This document shows positions 1-5,886 of a stretch of DNA of 18,902 nt, piece after piece (positions within the stretch are counted from its first letter, which is position 1; the number at the start of each line of letters is the position of its first letter). This DNA is from an uncultured Oscillospiraceae bacterium (GTDB lineage: Bacteria > Bacillota > Clostridia > Oscillospirales > Oscillospiraceae). The notes under the pieces were generated by a model. It saw only the letters and a list, made by a program, of their open reading frames with translations, did not search any database and was not told the DNA's origin. Both the position numbers and the translations under genes were made by a program. The stretch lies in contig CAAEKQ010000049.1 in NCBI GenBank assembly GCA_900756575.1, forward strand, positions 1 to 18,902. Direction: 5' to 3'.

Positions 1-253
1 ATGAAAAGGCAGTGCTCTGGGCCATGGAGGAAGGAATTACAAACGGCACCACCACCACGACCTTCACCCCGGATGCCAACTGTACCCGTGCACAGATTGT
101 AACCTTCCTGTGGAGAGCGGCGGGACAGCCTGAGCCAAAAACCACCACAATGCCGTTTAACGACGTAAGTCCGGGAAAATATTATGAAAAGGCAGTGCTC
201 TGGGCCATGGAGGAAGGAATTACAAACGGCACCACCACCACGACCTTCACCCC
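1..253 (+). repeat. Tandem SLH-coding repeat, 183-base period
   Basis: Bases 1-70 and 184-253 are identical over 70 bases, and the flanking sequence is similar but diverged. The period is 183 bases (61 codons), one SLH unit. Perfect identity including third positions suggests recent duplication or gene conversion between the SLH units rather than selection on protein alone. More copies may lie to the left of the window. Confidence 0.85.
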
Positions 254-314
254 AAATGCCGACTGCACTCGTGCACAGATTGTTACCTTCCTCTACCGTG
301 CGGCAACCAACTGA
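1..314 (+). CDS. SLH-domain surface protein, C-terminal fragment (5' end outside window)
   Basis: This open frame enters from the left edge and stops at the TGA at 312-314. It encodes most of one S-layer homology (SLH) repeat and one complete repeat. Each repeat has the pattern YEKAVLWAMEEGITNG, then TFTP, then TRAQIVTFLWRA, which is the classic SLH signature ending in the TRAQ motif. SLH domains anchor exported proteins non-covalently to secondary cell-wall polysaccharide, so the protein is probably a surface protein held by C-terminal SLH repeats. The catalytic or adhesive part lies upstream, outside the window, so the full function cannot be stated. The two repeats are 61 codons apart and share an identical 70-base stretch. 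A GTG at 12 is an internal Val codon, not the start. Confidence 0.9.
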   Translation, partial: EKAVLWAMEEGITNGTTTTTFTPDANCTRAQIVTFLWRAAGQPEPKTTTMPFNDVSPGKYYEKAVLWAMEEGITNGTTTTTFTPNADCTRAQIVTFLYRAATN

Positions 315-349
315 CCGGGAAAGAGGGAGACGGAAAACGACTGCCTATG

Positions 350-373
350 TCCCGGAAGCCAAAATGGCCTTCC
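350..373 (+). terminator. Weak hairpin after the SLH gene, possible terminator
   Basis: GGAAGCCA (354-361) pairs with TGG (365-367) and CTTCC (369-373) around an AAA loop, with one bulged C. An alternative longer-range stem pairs CCGGGA at 315-320 with TCCCGG at 350-355. No true T-run follows (the next bases are AATTCAATTTCC), so termination is only a possibility. The rest of the gap 315-423 shows nothing except the ribosome site of the next gene. Confidence 0.3.
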
Positions 374-423
374 AATTCAATTTCCATCCATCAACCATTG
401 GACTTTAGAAAGGAGCGAATACA

Positions 424-1089
424 ATGAGTAGCAACCTTGCCGGCAGCATGAAAGAAGCTGCATTTGCAAACAGTCCCCGTGAATTTGATCTCTCTGCTTC
501 CACCACGCTGGAAGAAATTATGAAGAAGCTGGATGCCCGCAGGGCGGCATTCCAGATGCCGTTCCAGCTCAAGGGCGGCGTTCCCGGCCAGCGCATCTCG
601 TTTGAAAAGGAACCGAATTTGGACGTTGGCCTCTGGCTGTTCCTGAAGGACGGCACGCATGTTCGCATCCAGCCGGTTATTACCGAGGCCAAAATGTCGG
701 TTGGCGGCGTGCGCGTTGATAAAAACAGCGCACTGCGAAAGGGACTTAAGGGCGCAACAGTCGGCCTTGCAACGGAACGCGGCGGCTACATCGACACCGT
801 GACTGAAACCGTGAAGAAGATCCTGAACGGGGAAAAGGTGGAGGACTATGTGGGGCCGGAGGTTCCCGCCGGTGCAGAGCAGTCTAAGGACTGGATGACA
901 ACGTTCCTGCTCTGTTTCCTCCTTGGCGGACTCGGCGTTCACCGCTACTATGTTGGAAAAATCGGCACGGGTATTCTCTACACACTGACGGCCGGCGTGT
1001 TCGGCATTGGATACCTTGTTGACTTTATCAAGATTATTTGCGGCAAATTCACCGACAAGGACGGAAACTACATCCAGCGCAAGAAGTAA
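424..1089 (+). CDS. TM2-domain membrane protein with uncharacterised N-terminal region
   Basis: This predicts a 221-residue protein. Residues about 155-215 form a TM2 domain: a first hydrophobic helix with the signature GGLGVHRYYVGK, a short turn, and a second helix with GIGYLVDFIKII. The conserved His-Arg-Tyr and Asp are all present. TM2 domains are two-helix membrane modules of unknown biochemical role, often fused to soluble regions. The first 150 residues have no signal peptide and no fold I recognise; they look globular and mixed alpha/beta, with a basic segment near residues 98-125. The start ATG follows AAAGGAG about eight bases upstream. The gene stands alone between the SLH gene and a lipoprotein gene. 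The TM2 call is firm; the function is unknown. Confidence 0.85.
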   Translation: MSSNLAGSMKEAAFANSPREFDLSASTTLEEIMKKLDARRAAFQMPFQLKGGVPGQRISFEKEPNLDVGLWLFLKDGTHVRIQPVITEAKMSVGGVRVDKNSALRKGLKGATVGLATERGGYIDTVTETVKKILNGEKVEDYVGPEVPAGAEQSKDWMTTFLLCFLLGGLGVHRYYVGKIGTGILYTLTAGVFGIGYLVDFIKIICGKFTDKDGNYIQRKK

Positions 1090-1162
1090 TAATCAAAGGG
1101 CAATCTCTGGAAAAACGTCTCGCACTTGAGAACATCGGTTCCGATTTATGCGTGCTGCCTGA

Positions 1163-1195
1163 GAAATTTTATAAATTTCATGGAACCCTTTTCCA
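1163..1195. promoter_or_regulatory. Adjacent inverted repeats upstream of the lipoprotein gene
   Basis: GAAATTT-TAT-AAATTTC (1163-1179) is a perfect inverted repeat with 7-base arms. One base later, TGGAA-CCCTT-TTCCA (1181-1195) is a second perfect repeat. They lie about 47-80 bases before the ATG at 1242. The first could be a protein operator overlapping a TATAAA at 1170-1175, but no convincing -35 box lies at the right distance. Either could instead be an mRNA hairpin. The role is not established. Confidence 0.3.
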
Positions 1196-1241
1196 CCAAT
1201 TGCGTCTAGAAGGGTGTAGAACAAAAAAGGAGGAACCGGAG

Positions 1242-2255
1242 ATGAAACAGAAAAGTTATATTTGCGCGATACTAGCGGCGCTGTTCCTTGTAATGTCGGC
1301 CTGCGGCGCATCCTCTGCAAATTCGGCCATGGACATGGCGGATGCGGCGGCAGCGGAACCGGCAGAAGCACCGGCGATGGAAGAAGTGGCAACGGAGGAC
1401 GCTTATACCGAGGAAGCGGGAGTCGTGGAAAATGCCGCAGCAGGCGGAACAACCGAATCTACGGGCCTGATTCAGGGCGCGGAAACCGGGAGCCTTGCGG
1501 ACAAAATCATCTACACCGCCTATGCCGATCTGGAGACCACGGATTTGGATCAAAGCATCGACACCCTCAATGGACTGGTGGAGCAGTACGGCGCATTTTT
1601 GGAGAGCTCCTCGGTGACCGGCAATAACCTTCTGGACATTGCGGCGGGCTATCGCTACGGAAGATGCGCCGACTTTACCCTGCGGGTGCCCAAGGAGCAT
1701 TATTCCGATTTTACCGCAGCGCTGGATGCCGTGGGAAATGTCGTCACCCTTTCCAGCGATGCCGAGAATATCACGGCGCAATACAGCGACGTGGAGACCC
1801 AGGTAAAGTCCTATGACACCCAGGAGCAGCGCCTGCTGGAGATCATGGCCCAGGCGGACACCGTGGAGGACATGATTGCCCTGGAAAGCCGCCTGAGCGA
1901 CGTGCGCATGGAAAAGGACCGCCTGGAAACCCAGCTGCAAAACTGGGACCGTCAGGTGGACTATTCCACGGTGACGATTTCCCTGACGGAGGTGGAGGTG
2001 CTGACCCCGGAGCCTCCGGCGGAAGAACCCACTTATCTGGAACAGCTGGGCCAGACCTTTATGGACTCGGTGCACTGGATGGGCCGGGCGGCAAAGGGCG
2101 GCGTGAAGCTGCTGGTGGCGGTGATCCCTGTGCTGCTGCCCGTCGCGGTCATCATTCTGGCGGTGGTGCTGATCTGCAAGGCGGCCTCCAGGCGGAAGCT
2201 CCGCAAGCAGGAGAAGGCCATGGAACATCAGAAGAAAGAGGACAACGAGCCTTGA
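1242..2255 (+). CDS. DUF4349-type membrane-anchored lipoprotein
   Basis: A 337-residue protein starts at ATG 1242, nine bases after AAAGGAGG. The N-terminus is a lipoprotein signal (MKQK, a hydrophobic stretch, then MSA with Cys21 as the lipidated residue). A low-complexity Ala/Glu-rich linker follows to about residue 85. Residues about 87-260 match the DUF4349 pattern: a beta-rich half opening with DKIIYTAYADLETT, a motif TLRVPKEHYSDF, then a coiled coil at about 190-236 and a closing strand YSTVTISL. A transmembrane helix at about 286-312 is followed by a short basic cytoplasmic tail. It is thus an envelope protein anchored at both ends. The biochemical role of DUF4349 proteins is not known to me. 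It ends inside the start of the acetyltransferase gene, so the two are probably translated together. An upstream in-frame extension to 1038 is unlikely because it overlaps the TM2 gene and would bury the lipobox. Confidence 0.9.
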   Translation: MKQKSYICAILAALFLVMSACGASSANSAMDMADAAAAEPAEAPAMEEVATEDAYTEEAGVVENAAAGGTTESTGLIQGAETGSLADKIIYTAYADLETTDLDQSIDTLNGLVEQYGAFLESSSVTGNNLLDIAAGYRYGRCADFTLRVPKEHYSDFTAALDAVGNVVTLSSDAENITAQYSDVETQVKSYDTQEQRLLEIMAQADTVEDMIALESRLSDVRMEKDRLETQLQNWDRQVDYSTVTISLTEVEVLTPEPPAEEPTYLEQLGQTFMDSVHWMGRAAKGGVKLLVAVIPVLLPVAVIILAVVLICKAASRRKLRKQEKAMEHQKKEDNEP

Positions 2256-2737
2256 ACATCACATTAAAACCTGCCGCAGCGGCGGATTTGCCGGAGCTTT
2301 TGGAGCTTGCCCATCAGGCGTCCAAAGCGCCGGGCAGCCGATGGAGCGAGGATTATCCCAATTTGGAAATTTTAACGTGGGATTTGGAACAAAACGGGCT
2401 CTATCGGGCAGTATTTCCGAACGGAACCACCGGCGGCATGATCGCCATTGACCGCAACAGCGAATTGGACGACATGGGCTGGCAGGACGGCCTGACCGCA
2501 GCCTGGGAGCTGTCTCGATTGGCGGTGTTTCCGGAATATCTGGGCACCGGACTGGGCCAGGCAATCTTCGGGGCGGCGCTGGCGCTGTGCCGGGAGGAAA
2601 ACTGCCCGGGACTGCGGCTGCTGGTGAGCCGGGGCTTTGAACAGGGCATCCATATTTATGAGAAGTTCGGCTTTCGGCGGGTGGGGCAGACCCATCAGTG
2701 GGGCGAGGACTTCTGGATGTACAGCTTGACACTATAA
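2252..2737 (+). CDS. GNAT-family N-acetyltransferase
   Basis: A 161-residue single-domain protein of usual GNAT size. The acetyl-CoA-binding motif A is at residues 88-106 (LSRLAVFPEYLGTGLG, with the pyrophosphate loop YLGTGLG at 96-102). The motif B region has IYEKFGFRRVG at 135-145, and the chain ends in a typical final strand. Such enzymes transfer acetyl from acetyl-CoA to an amine; the substrate here (small amine, antibiotic, or protein N-terminus) cannot be read from sequence. The start is a TTG at 2252 that overlaps the lipoprotein stop TGA at 2253-2255, so translational coupling is likely. No strong ribosome site stands in front of it; GAAAGAGGA is the best candidate. The nearest in-frame ATG codons are well inside the fold, which supports the TTG. 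Confidence 0.85.
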   Translation: MNITLKPAAAADLPELLELAHQASKAPGSRWSEDYPNLEILTWDLEQNGLYRAVFPNGTTGGMIAIDRNSELDDMGWQDGLTAAWELSRLAVFPEYLGTGLGQAIFGAALALCREENCPGLRLLVSRGFEQGIHIYEKFGFRRVGQTHQWGEDFWMYSLTL

Positions 2738-2785
2738 TAATAGAAAAGCGGCGCACGGAGAACAATCAAAAACTCCGTGCGCCGC
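2737..2785 (-). terminator. Terminator between convergent genes (13-bp perfect stem)
   Basis: GCGGCGCACGGAG (2748-2760) and CTCCGTGCGCCGC (2773-2785) are exact reverse complements around a 12-base loop. On the minus strand the stem starts four bases after the stop of the small minus gene and is followed by TTTTCTATTAT, a good terminator tail. On the plus strand it lies 10 bases after the GNAT stop but lacks a T-run after the stem, so it is efficient mainly for the minus-strand gene and perhaps weakly for the other. Confidence 0.85.
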
Positions 2786-2788
2786 AGA

Positions 2789-3076
2789 CTATGCGGGCGC
2801 GATCTCCTGCACATGGCCGGACTTCTGCACCCGCAGCGCGTAGACCTGCCCCGGGGAGAGCGGGCCCAGGTAAAACCGTCCGCCGCTGTCGGTGACGCAC
2901 CACTGTTCCGGAATGCCGGTGGTTTCGGCAATGGCCAGCACCAGCGCATCCGGGCAGGGGAGACCCTGATCCGTCACCTGCCCATAGATCAGGCAATGAC
3001 CGGCGGCGGGCAGCGAAACCGGCACGGACAGGCGGCTTCCGGGCTGGGGCGTCAGGTAGCAGGTAAAGCTCTGCAT
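2789..3076 (-). CDS. Small protein with carboxypeptidase-regulatory-like (beta-sandwich) fold
   Basis: The only convincing minus-strand gene, 95 residues from the ATG at 3076. AGGAGG (minus strand, 3085-3090) sits eight bases before that ATG; a TTG at 3082 would be only two bases from it, so the ATG is preferred. The protein has the pattern GQVTDQG, P-C-P-D-A-L-V, then TDSGGRFYLGPLSPGQVYALRV. This resembles carboxypeptidase regulatory-like (CarboxypepD_reg) Ig-like domains, with the typical T-D-x-x-G-x-F turn. There is no signal peptide or membrane helix, so it is probably cytoplasmic. These domains usually occur as parts of larger extracellular proteins; a free-standing copy of unknown function is unusual. 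It is transcribed away from proS and ends in a strong terminator. Confidence 0.75.
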   Translation of the reverse strand: MQSFTCYLTPQPGSRLSVPVSLPAAGHCLIYGQVTDQGLPCPDALVLAIAETTGIPEQWCVTDSGGRFYLGPLSPGQVYALRVQKSGHVQEIAPA

Positions 3077-3138
3077 GGACAATGCCTCCTTTTGCGGAAA
3101 AAACTATCCCATCCTATGCGATTTTACGGAAAGTGCTC

Positions 3139-3167
3139 TTGAAGGAGATAAAAAAGTGTGTTATCAT
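3139..3167 (+). promoter_or_regulatory. Sigma-A-type promoter of proS
   Basis: The -35 box TTGAAG (3139-3144) and -10 box TATCAT (3162-3167) are separated by exactly 17 bases. The start of transcription would be near 3174, giving a leader of about 60 bases before proS. No T-box elements (specifier loop, conserved antiterminator bulge) fit in this short leader. Confidence 0.65.
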
Positions 3168-3236
3168 AATCGGTACGAAACAACGGGCGCCTTTGCGTCA
3201 TGACCATAGCGCACTGCGCGAAAGGATGAAAACAAA

Positions 3237-4676
3237 ATGGCTAAAGAGAAGAAACAGGTGGAACGTATCACCGATATGGAGGTGGACTTCGCCAAGTGGT
3301 ATACCGATGTCTGCACCAAGGCAGAGCTCATCGACTATACCAGCACCAAGGGCATGTTTATCCTCCGTCCCTATGGCTATGCCATCTGGGAGAACATCCA
3401 GAAGGAGCTGGACGCCGACTTTAAGCGCACCGGCCACACCAATGTGTCCATGCCCATGCTGATCCCTGAGAGCCTGCTCCAGAAGGAGAAGGATCATGTT
3501 TCCGGCTTTGCTCCGGAATGTGCGTGGGTCACCCATGGCGGTAGCGAGGAGCTGGAGGAGCGGCTGTGCATCCGTCCTACCTCCGAGACGCTGTTCTGCG
3601 ACCACTGGAGCCACATTGTCCACTCCTGGAGAGACCTGCCCCTGCTGTATAACCAGTGGTGCAGCGTGCTCCGCTGGGAGAAGACCTCCCGTCCCTTCCT
3701 CCGTCACCGGGAATTCCTGTGGCAGGAGGGCCATACCCTGCATGCAACCCCGGAGGAGGCCATTGCCGAGACCGAGCAGCAGCTGGAGACCTATGCAAAC
3801 CTCTGCGAGAACATTCTGGCTATGCCTGTTATCCGTGGCCAGAAGACCGATAAGGAGAAGTTCGCCGGTGCAGAGCGGACCTACACCATCGAGTGCATGA
3901 TGCATGACCGGAAGGCACTTCAGGCCGGTACCAGCCACTACTTTGGTGACGGCTTTCCCACTGCCTTTGACATCACCTTCACCGATCAGAACAACCAGCA
4001 GACCCATCCCTTTGAGACGTCCTGGGGCCTGTCCACCCGGATCATCGGCGGCATTATCATGACCCACGGCGATAACAACGGTCTGGTGCTGCCTCCCAGA
4101 ATCGCACCCATCCAGGTGATCATCCTGCCCATCGCGGCCCATAAGCCCGGCGTCACCGAGGCAGCCGAGCAGCTGGTGGAGCGGCTGAAGAACCAGGGCC
4201 TCCGTGCCAAGGGCGATTTCTCCGACAACAGCCCCGGCTGGAAGTTCGCCGAGTACGAGATGAAGGGCGTTCCCCTGCGCATCGAGATCGGCCCCAAGGA
4301 CCTGGAGAAGAATCAGTGCGTAGCTGTTCGCCGGGACAATGGCGAGAAGATCGTGCTGTCTCTGGACGAACTGGAGACGAAGGTGCCCGAGTTGCTGGAT
4401 CAGGTCCACAACGGCTTGTACGAAAAGGCAGCCAAGAACATCGCCGACCACACCTATGCAGCTTACTCTCTGGAGGAGGCCAAGCAGCTTCAGGAGGAGC
4501 ATGGCGGCTTCATCAAGACCATGTGGTGCGGCAACCTCCAGTGCGAGCTGGACATGAAGGAGAAGGCCGGCATGACTTCCCGCTGCATCCCCTTCCAGCA
4601 GGAGCATCTCTCCGACGTGTGCCCCATCTGCGGCAAAAAGGCGGAGAAGATGGTCTACTGGGGCGTGGCATACTAA
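3237..4676 (+). CDS. proS: Prolyl-tRNA synthetase, short type without editing domain
   Basis: A cytoplasmic class II synthetase of 479 residues that joins proline to tRNA-Pro using ATP. The catalytic core shows RPTSET (113-118), motif 2 with RWEKTSRP and the loop ending WQEGHT (146-167), and motif 3 with GLSTRIIGG and Arg268. The anticodon-binding domain follows from about residue 290. The C-terminal zinc-binding extension carries Cys431, Cys436, Cys462 and Cys465, and the chain ends in Tyr479. These traits and the length define the archaeal/eukaryal-like ProRS found in some bacteria, which lacks the roughly 180-residue editing insertion of the E. coli form. Misacylated alanyl-tRNA-Pro must therefore be tolerated or cleared by a separate deacylase elsewhere. 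ATG 3237 follows AAAGGA. The next gene begins 12 bases after the stop and is probably cotranscribed. Confidence 0.97.
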   Translation: MAKEKKQVERITDMEVDFAKWYTDVCTKAELIDYTSTKGMFILRPYGYAIWENIQKELDADFKRTGHTNVSMPMLIPESLLQKEKDHVSGFAPECAWVTHGGSEELEERLCIRPTSETLFCDHWSHIVHSWRDLPLLYNQWCSVLRWEKTSRPFLRHREFLWQEGHTLHATPEEAIAETEQQLETYANLCENILAMPVIRGQKTDKEKFAGAERTYTIECMMHDRKALQAGTSHYFGDGFPTAFDITFTDQNNQQTHPFETSWGLSTRIIGGIIMTHGDNNGLVLPPRIAPIQVIILPIAAHKPGVTEAAEQLVERLKNQGLRAKGDFSDNSPGWKFAEYEMKGVPLRIEIGPKDLEKNQCVAVRRDNGEKIVLSLDELETKVPELLDQVHNGLYEKAAKNIADHTYAAYSLEEAKQLQEEHGGFIKTMWCGNLQCELDMKEKAGMTSRCIPFQQEHLSDVCPICGKKAEKMVYWGVAY

Positions 4677-4688
4677 GAGGAATTCGGC

Positions 4689-5180
4689 TTGAGCAGGAAA
4701 AAGGACAGTACCGTTACGGTACAGGTGTTCGGCATTGAATACCCGGAATTTGCAAAGCTCAAGTGGCAGCAGTTCCTCCGGGGCTTCTCCCTGGCGGTGG
4801 CGCTGCTGGTGCTGATCGTGCTGTTCCTCGCCATCGGAAAGCAGCTGCCCAGTGAAATGCCCGTTTCCGTGATTCTGGTGCTCATTCTGGTGATCCTGGC
4901 GGTGTTTGCGGTGTACCGCAGCAACATCCGCCGGGAGCATAAGCGCTCGGGTCTGGCCAGCCAGCGGCTCACCTATGAGTTTGACCGGGACGGCTGGACG
5001 GTAAAGGCCGAGGGAGAGCAGGTGAGAGTGCTCTGGAGCAAGACCTGGCGGGTGCGGAAGAATCAAAACGCCCTGCTTCTCTATCCCAATCGCCGGAGCG
5101 TCAACCTGGTGCCGCTCAAGTATATGACCCAGGAGCAGCTGGGCCGGATCATCGGCTGGTGCACCGGAAAGAAAAAATAA
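4689..5180 (+). CDS. Two-helix membrane protein with YcxB-like C-terminal domain
   Basis: A 163-residue protein whose start is a TTG at 4689, preceded by AGAGGA. Two transmembrane helices lie at about residues 30-50 and 57-77, joined by a very short loop, followed by a basic stretch (RSNIRREHKR). The soluble C-terminal part (about 92-160) has the pattern LTYEFDRDGWTVKAEGEQVRVLWSKTWRVRK, resembling the YcxB-like domain of Firmicutes, a small PH-like beta domain of unknown function at the membrane surface. It lies 12 bases after proS, so it is probably in the same transcript, and it ends in the hairpin at 5191. The domain assignment is by resemblance only. Confidence 0.8.
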   Translation: MSRKKDSTVTVQVFGIEYPEFAKLKWQQFLRGFSLAVALLVLIVLFLAIGKQLPSEMPVSVILVLILVILAVFAVYRSNIRREHKRSGLASQRLTYEFDRDGWTVKAEGEQVRVLWSKTWRVRKNQNALLLYPNRRSVNLVPLKYMTQEQLGRIIGWCTGKKK

Positions 5181-5190
5181 TAAAAATCTC

Positions 5191-5230
5191 AAATACCCCC
5201 TTGACAAAAGGGGGTATTTATTATATTATA
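5191..5230 (+). terminator. Intrinsic terminator of the proS unit
   Basis: AAATACCCCC (5191-5200) and GGGGGTATTT (5210-5219) form a perfect 10-bp stem around the nine-base loop TTGACAAAA. The tail is ATTATATTATATT, T-rich but interrupted, so efficiency may be moderate. It begins 10 bases after the stop of the membrane-protein gene. The loop and right arm are also part of the next promoter. Confidence 0.75.
5201..5229 (+). promoter_or_regulatory. Promoter of the S10-spc ribosomal protein operon
   Basis: A perfect -35 box TTGACA (5201-5206), a spacer of exactly 17 bases, and a near-consensus -10 box TATTAT (5224-5229). Transcription would begin near 5236. No other promoter of comparable quality is visible before rpsJ, and no upstream ribosomal gene feeds into it, so this is the probable main promoter of the whole cluster. 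The -35 box occupies the terminator loop and the right arm of the stem forms part of the spacer. Confidence 0.8.
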
Positions 5231-5235
5231 TTCAG

Positions 5236-5497
5236 GCGCGAGTTTTGAGCGCAAATGCGATGAAACAGGAGATTGCGGCGGAAACGCCGGTAACTTCTGC
5301 GGAGTATGTCCGTTAATCGGGCGGCTGGAAGCACTGCTTCGTGGCGTATATCGCCGGGATGTAGTCTGGGCCGGCTCATGCCGGTCTTTTCTCTGCCCCG
5401 GAATGATACGCACGGCATAGCGGACAGATGCTTTCGACCGTACCCAGAAGGCTCAAGTGACATAACTGAGTACGATAACTAAGGAGGAAAACCCACA
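5236..5497 (+). promoter_or_regulatory. Structured 5' leader of the S10 operon
   Basis: About 260 bases of non-coding leader separate the promoter from rpsJ. Hairpins that can be read by eye are GCGC 5236-5239 with 5249-5252; CGGCG-GAAA-CGCCG (5276-5289, a GNRA tetraloop); GAAGC-ACT-GCTTC (5328-5340); GGCG 5343-5346 with CGCC 5352-5355; CCGGC-TCAT-GCCGG (5371-5384); and CTCAAGT with ACTGAG (5452-5470) just before the ribosome site, enclosed by CGTAC 5439-5443 with GTACG 5470-5474 as an alternative. In gammaproteobacteria the S10 leader is the target of autogenous control by L4; I cannot show that the same protein acts here. A short open frame at 5378-5482 also lies in this leader. Confidence 0.7.
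5368..5393 (+). terminator. Candidate attenuator in the S10 leader
   Basis: CCGGC (5371-5375) and GCCGG (5380-5384) form a GC-rich stem with a TCAT loop; G-T and G-C pairs at the base extend it. TCTTTTCTC follows immediately (5385-5393). Identical GCCGG copies at 5286-5290 and 5353-5357 could pair with the same CCGGC and disrupt the stem, which is the layout of an attenuator. The T-run is only four bases uninterrupted, so strength is uncertain. Confidence 0.5.
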
Positions 5498-5809
5498 ATG
5501 GCAAACAAAGAAATGATCCGGATCCGCCTGAAGGCCTACGATCATCAGATCATCGATTCCAGCGCTGAGAAAATCGTGGAGACCGCCAAGCGCAACGGCG
5601 CTCAGGTTTCCGGCCCCATTCCCCTTCCTACCAAGAAGGAAGTCGTTACCATTCTTCGTGCAGTGCATAAGTACAAGGACAGCCGTGAGCAGTTCGAGCG
5701 CCGCACCCACAAGAGACTGATCGATATTCTCAACCCCAGCCAGAAATGCGTTGAGGCCCTGATGGGTCTTGAGCTGCCTGCCGGCGTTGAGATTGAGATA
5801 AAGCTGTAA
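5498..5809 (+). CDS. rpsJ: 30S ribosomal protein S10
   Basis: 103 residues, the usual length. S10 sits in the head of the small subunit; in bacteria it also pairs with NusB in antitermination complexes on rRNA operons. Family marks are IRIRLKAYDH near the N-terminus, GPIPLPTK at 39-46, and REQFERRTHKR in the long loop that reaches into the 30S head. ATG 5498 follows AAGGAGG (5481-5487) with a normal gap. It is the first gene of the S10 operon, and its ribosome site lies just after the last leader hairpin, so folding of the leader could control its translation. A 104-base gap separates it from rplC, unusually long within this cluster. Confidence 0.98.
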   Translation: MANKEMIRIRLKAYDHQIIDSSAEKIVETAKRNGAQVSGPIPLPTKKEVVTILRAVHKYKDSREQFERRTHKRLIDILNPSQKCVEALMGLELPAGVEIEIKL

Positions 5810-5840
5810 TTCCCCCAACCCACGGAACTACAGTCACCAA

Positions 5841-5886
5841 GTTCGCATGAGCGAACGGGTCAAGTTGACATTCCCAATGTGTCAAC
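5841..5886 (+). promoter_or_regulatory. Two hairpins in the rpsJ-rplC gap
   Basis: GTTCGC-ATGA-GCGAAC (5841-5856) is a perfect 6-bp stem with a tetraloop. Seven bases on, GTTGACATT (5864-5872) pairs with AAT and GTCAAC (5876-5886) around a CCC loop with two bulged bases. Neither has a T-run, so they are not terminators. They may be RNA-processing sites, protein-binding sites, or control elements for rplC and rplD. Confidence 0.5.

Noticed and set aside
1..253. CRISPR-like or phage repeat at the left edge
   Set aside because: The repeats are in-frame SLH protein units with a 61-codon period and no spacer pattern.
1038..1241. N-terminal extension of the lipoprotein frame to 1038
   Set aside because: The extension overlaps the TM2 gene, lacks a ribosome site and would place the lipobox at residue 89. 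ATG 1242 has AAAGGAGG.
3168..3236. Possible T-box riboswitch before proS
   Set aside because: The leader from the predicted start is only about 60 bases and lacks the T-box consensus and a terminator, so tRNA sensing of this kind does not fit.
1..5180. Defence, phage or mobile-element system in the accessory part
   Set aside because: No transposase, integrase, recombinase, nuclease, toxin-antitoxin pair, attachment repeats or terminal inverted repeats were found; the genes are envelope proteins, an acetyltransferase and proS.
3198..5207. Very long open frame (669 codons) on the minus strand opposite proS and its neighbour
   Set aside because: It mirrors strongly coding plus-strand genes, has no recognisable domains, is rich in low-information Leu/His/Gln sequence and no ribosome site supports it. 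GC-rich codon use leaves the antisense frame open.
5260..5316. 18-codon leader peptide in the S10 leader
   Set aside because: It has no ribosome site, no run of diagnostic codons and does not overlap the attenuator stem; chance is sufficient.
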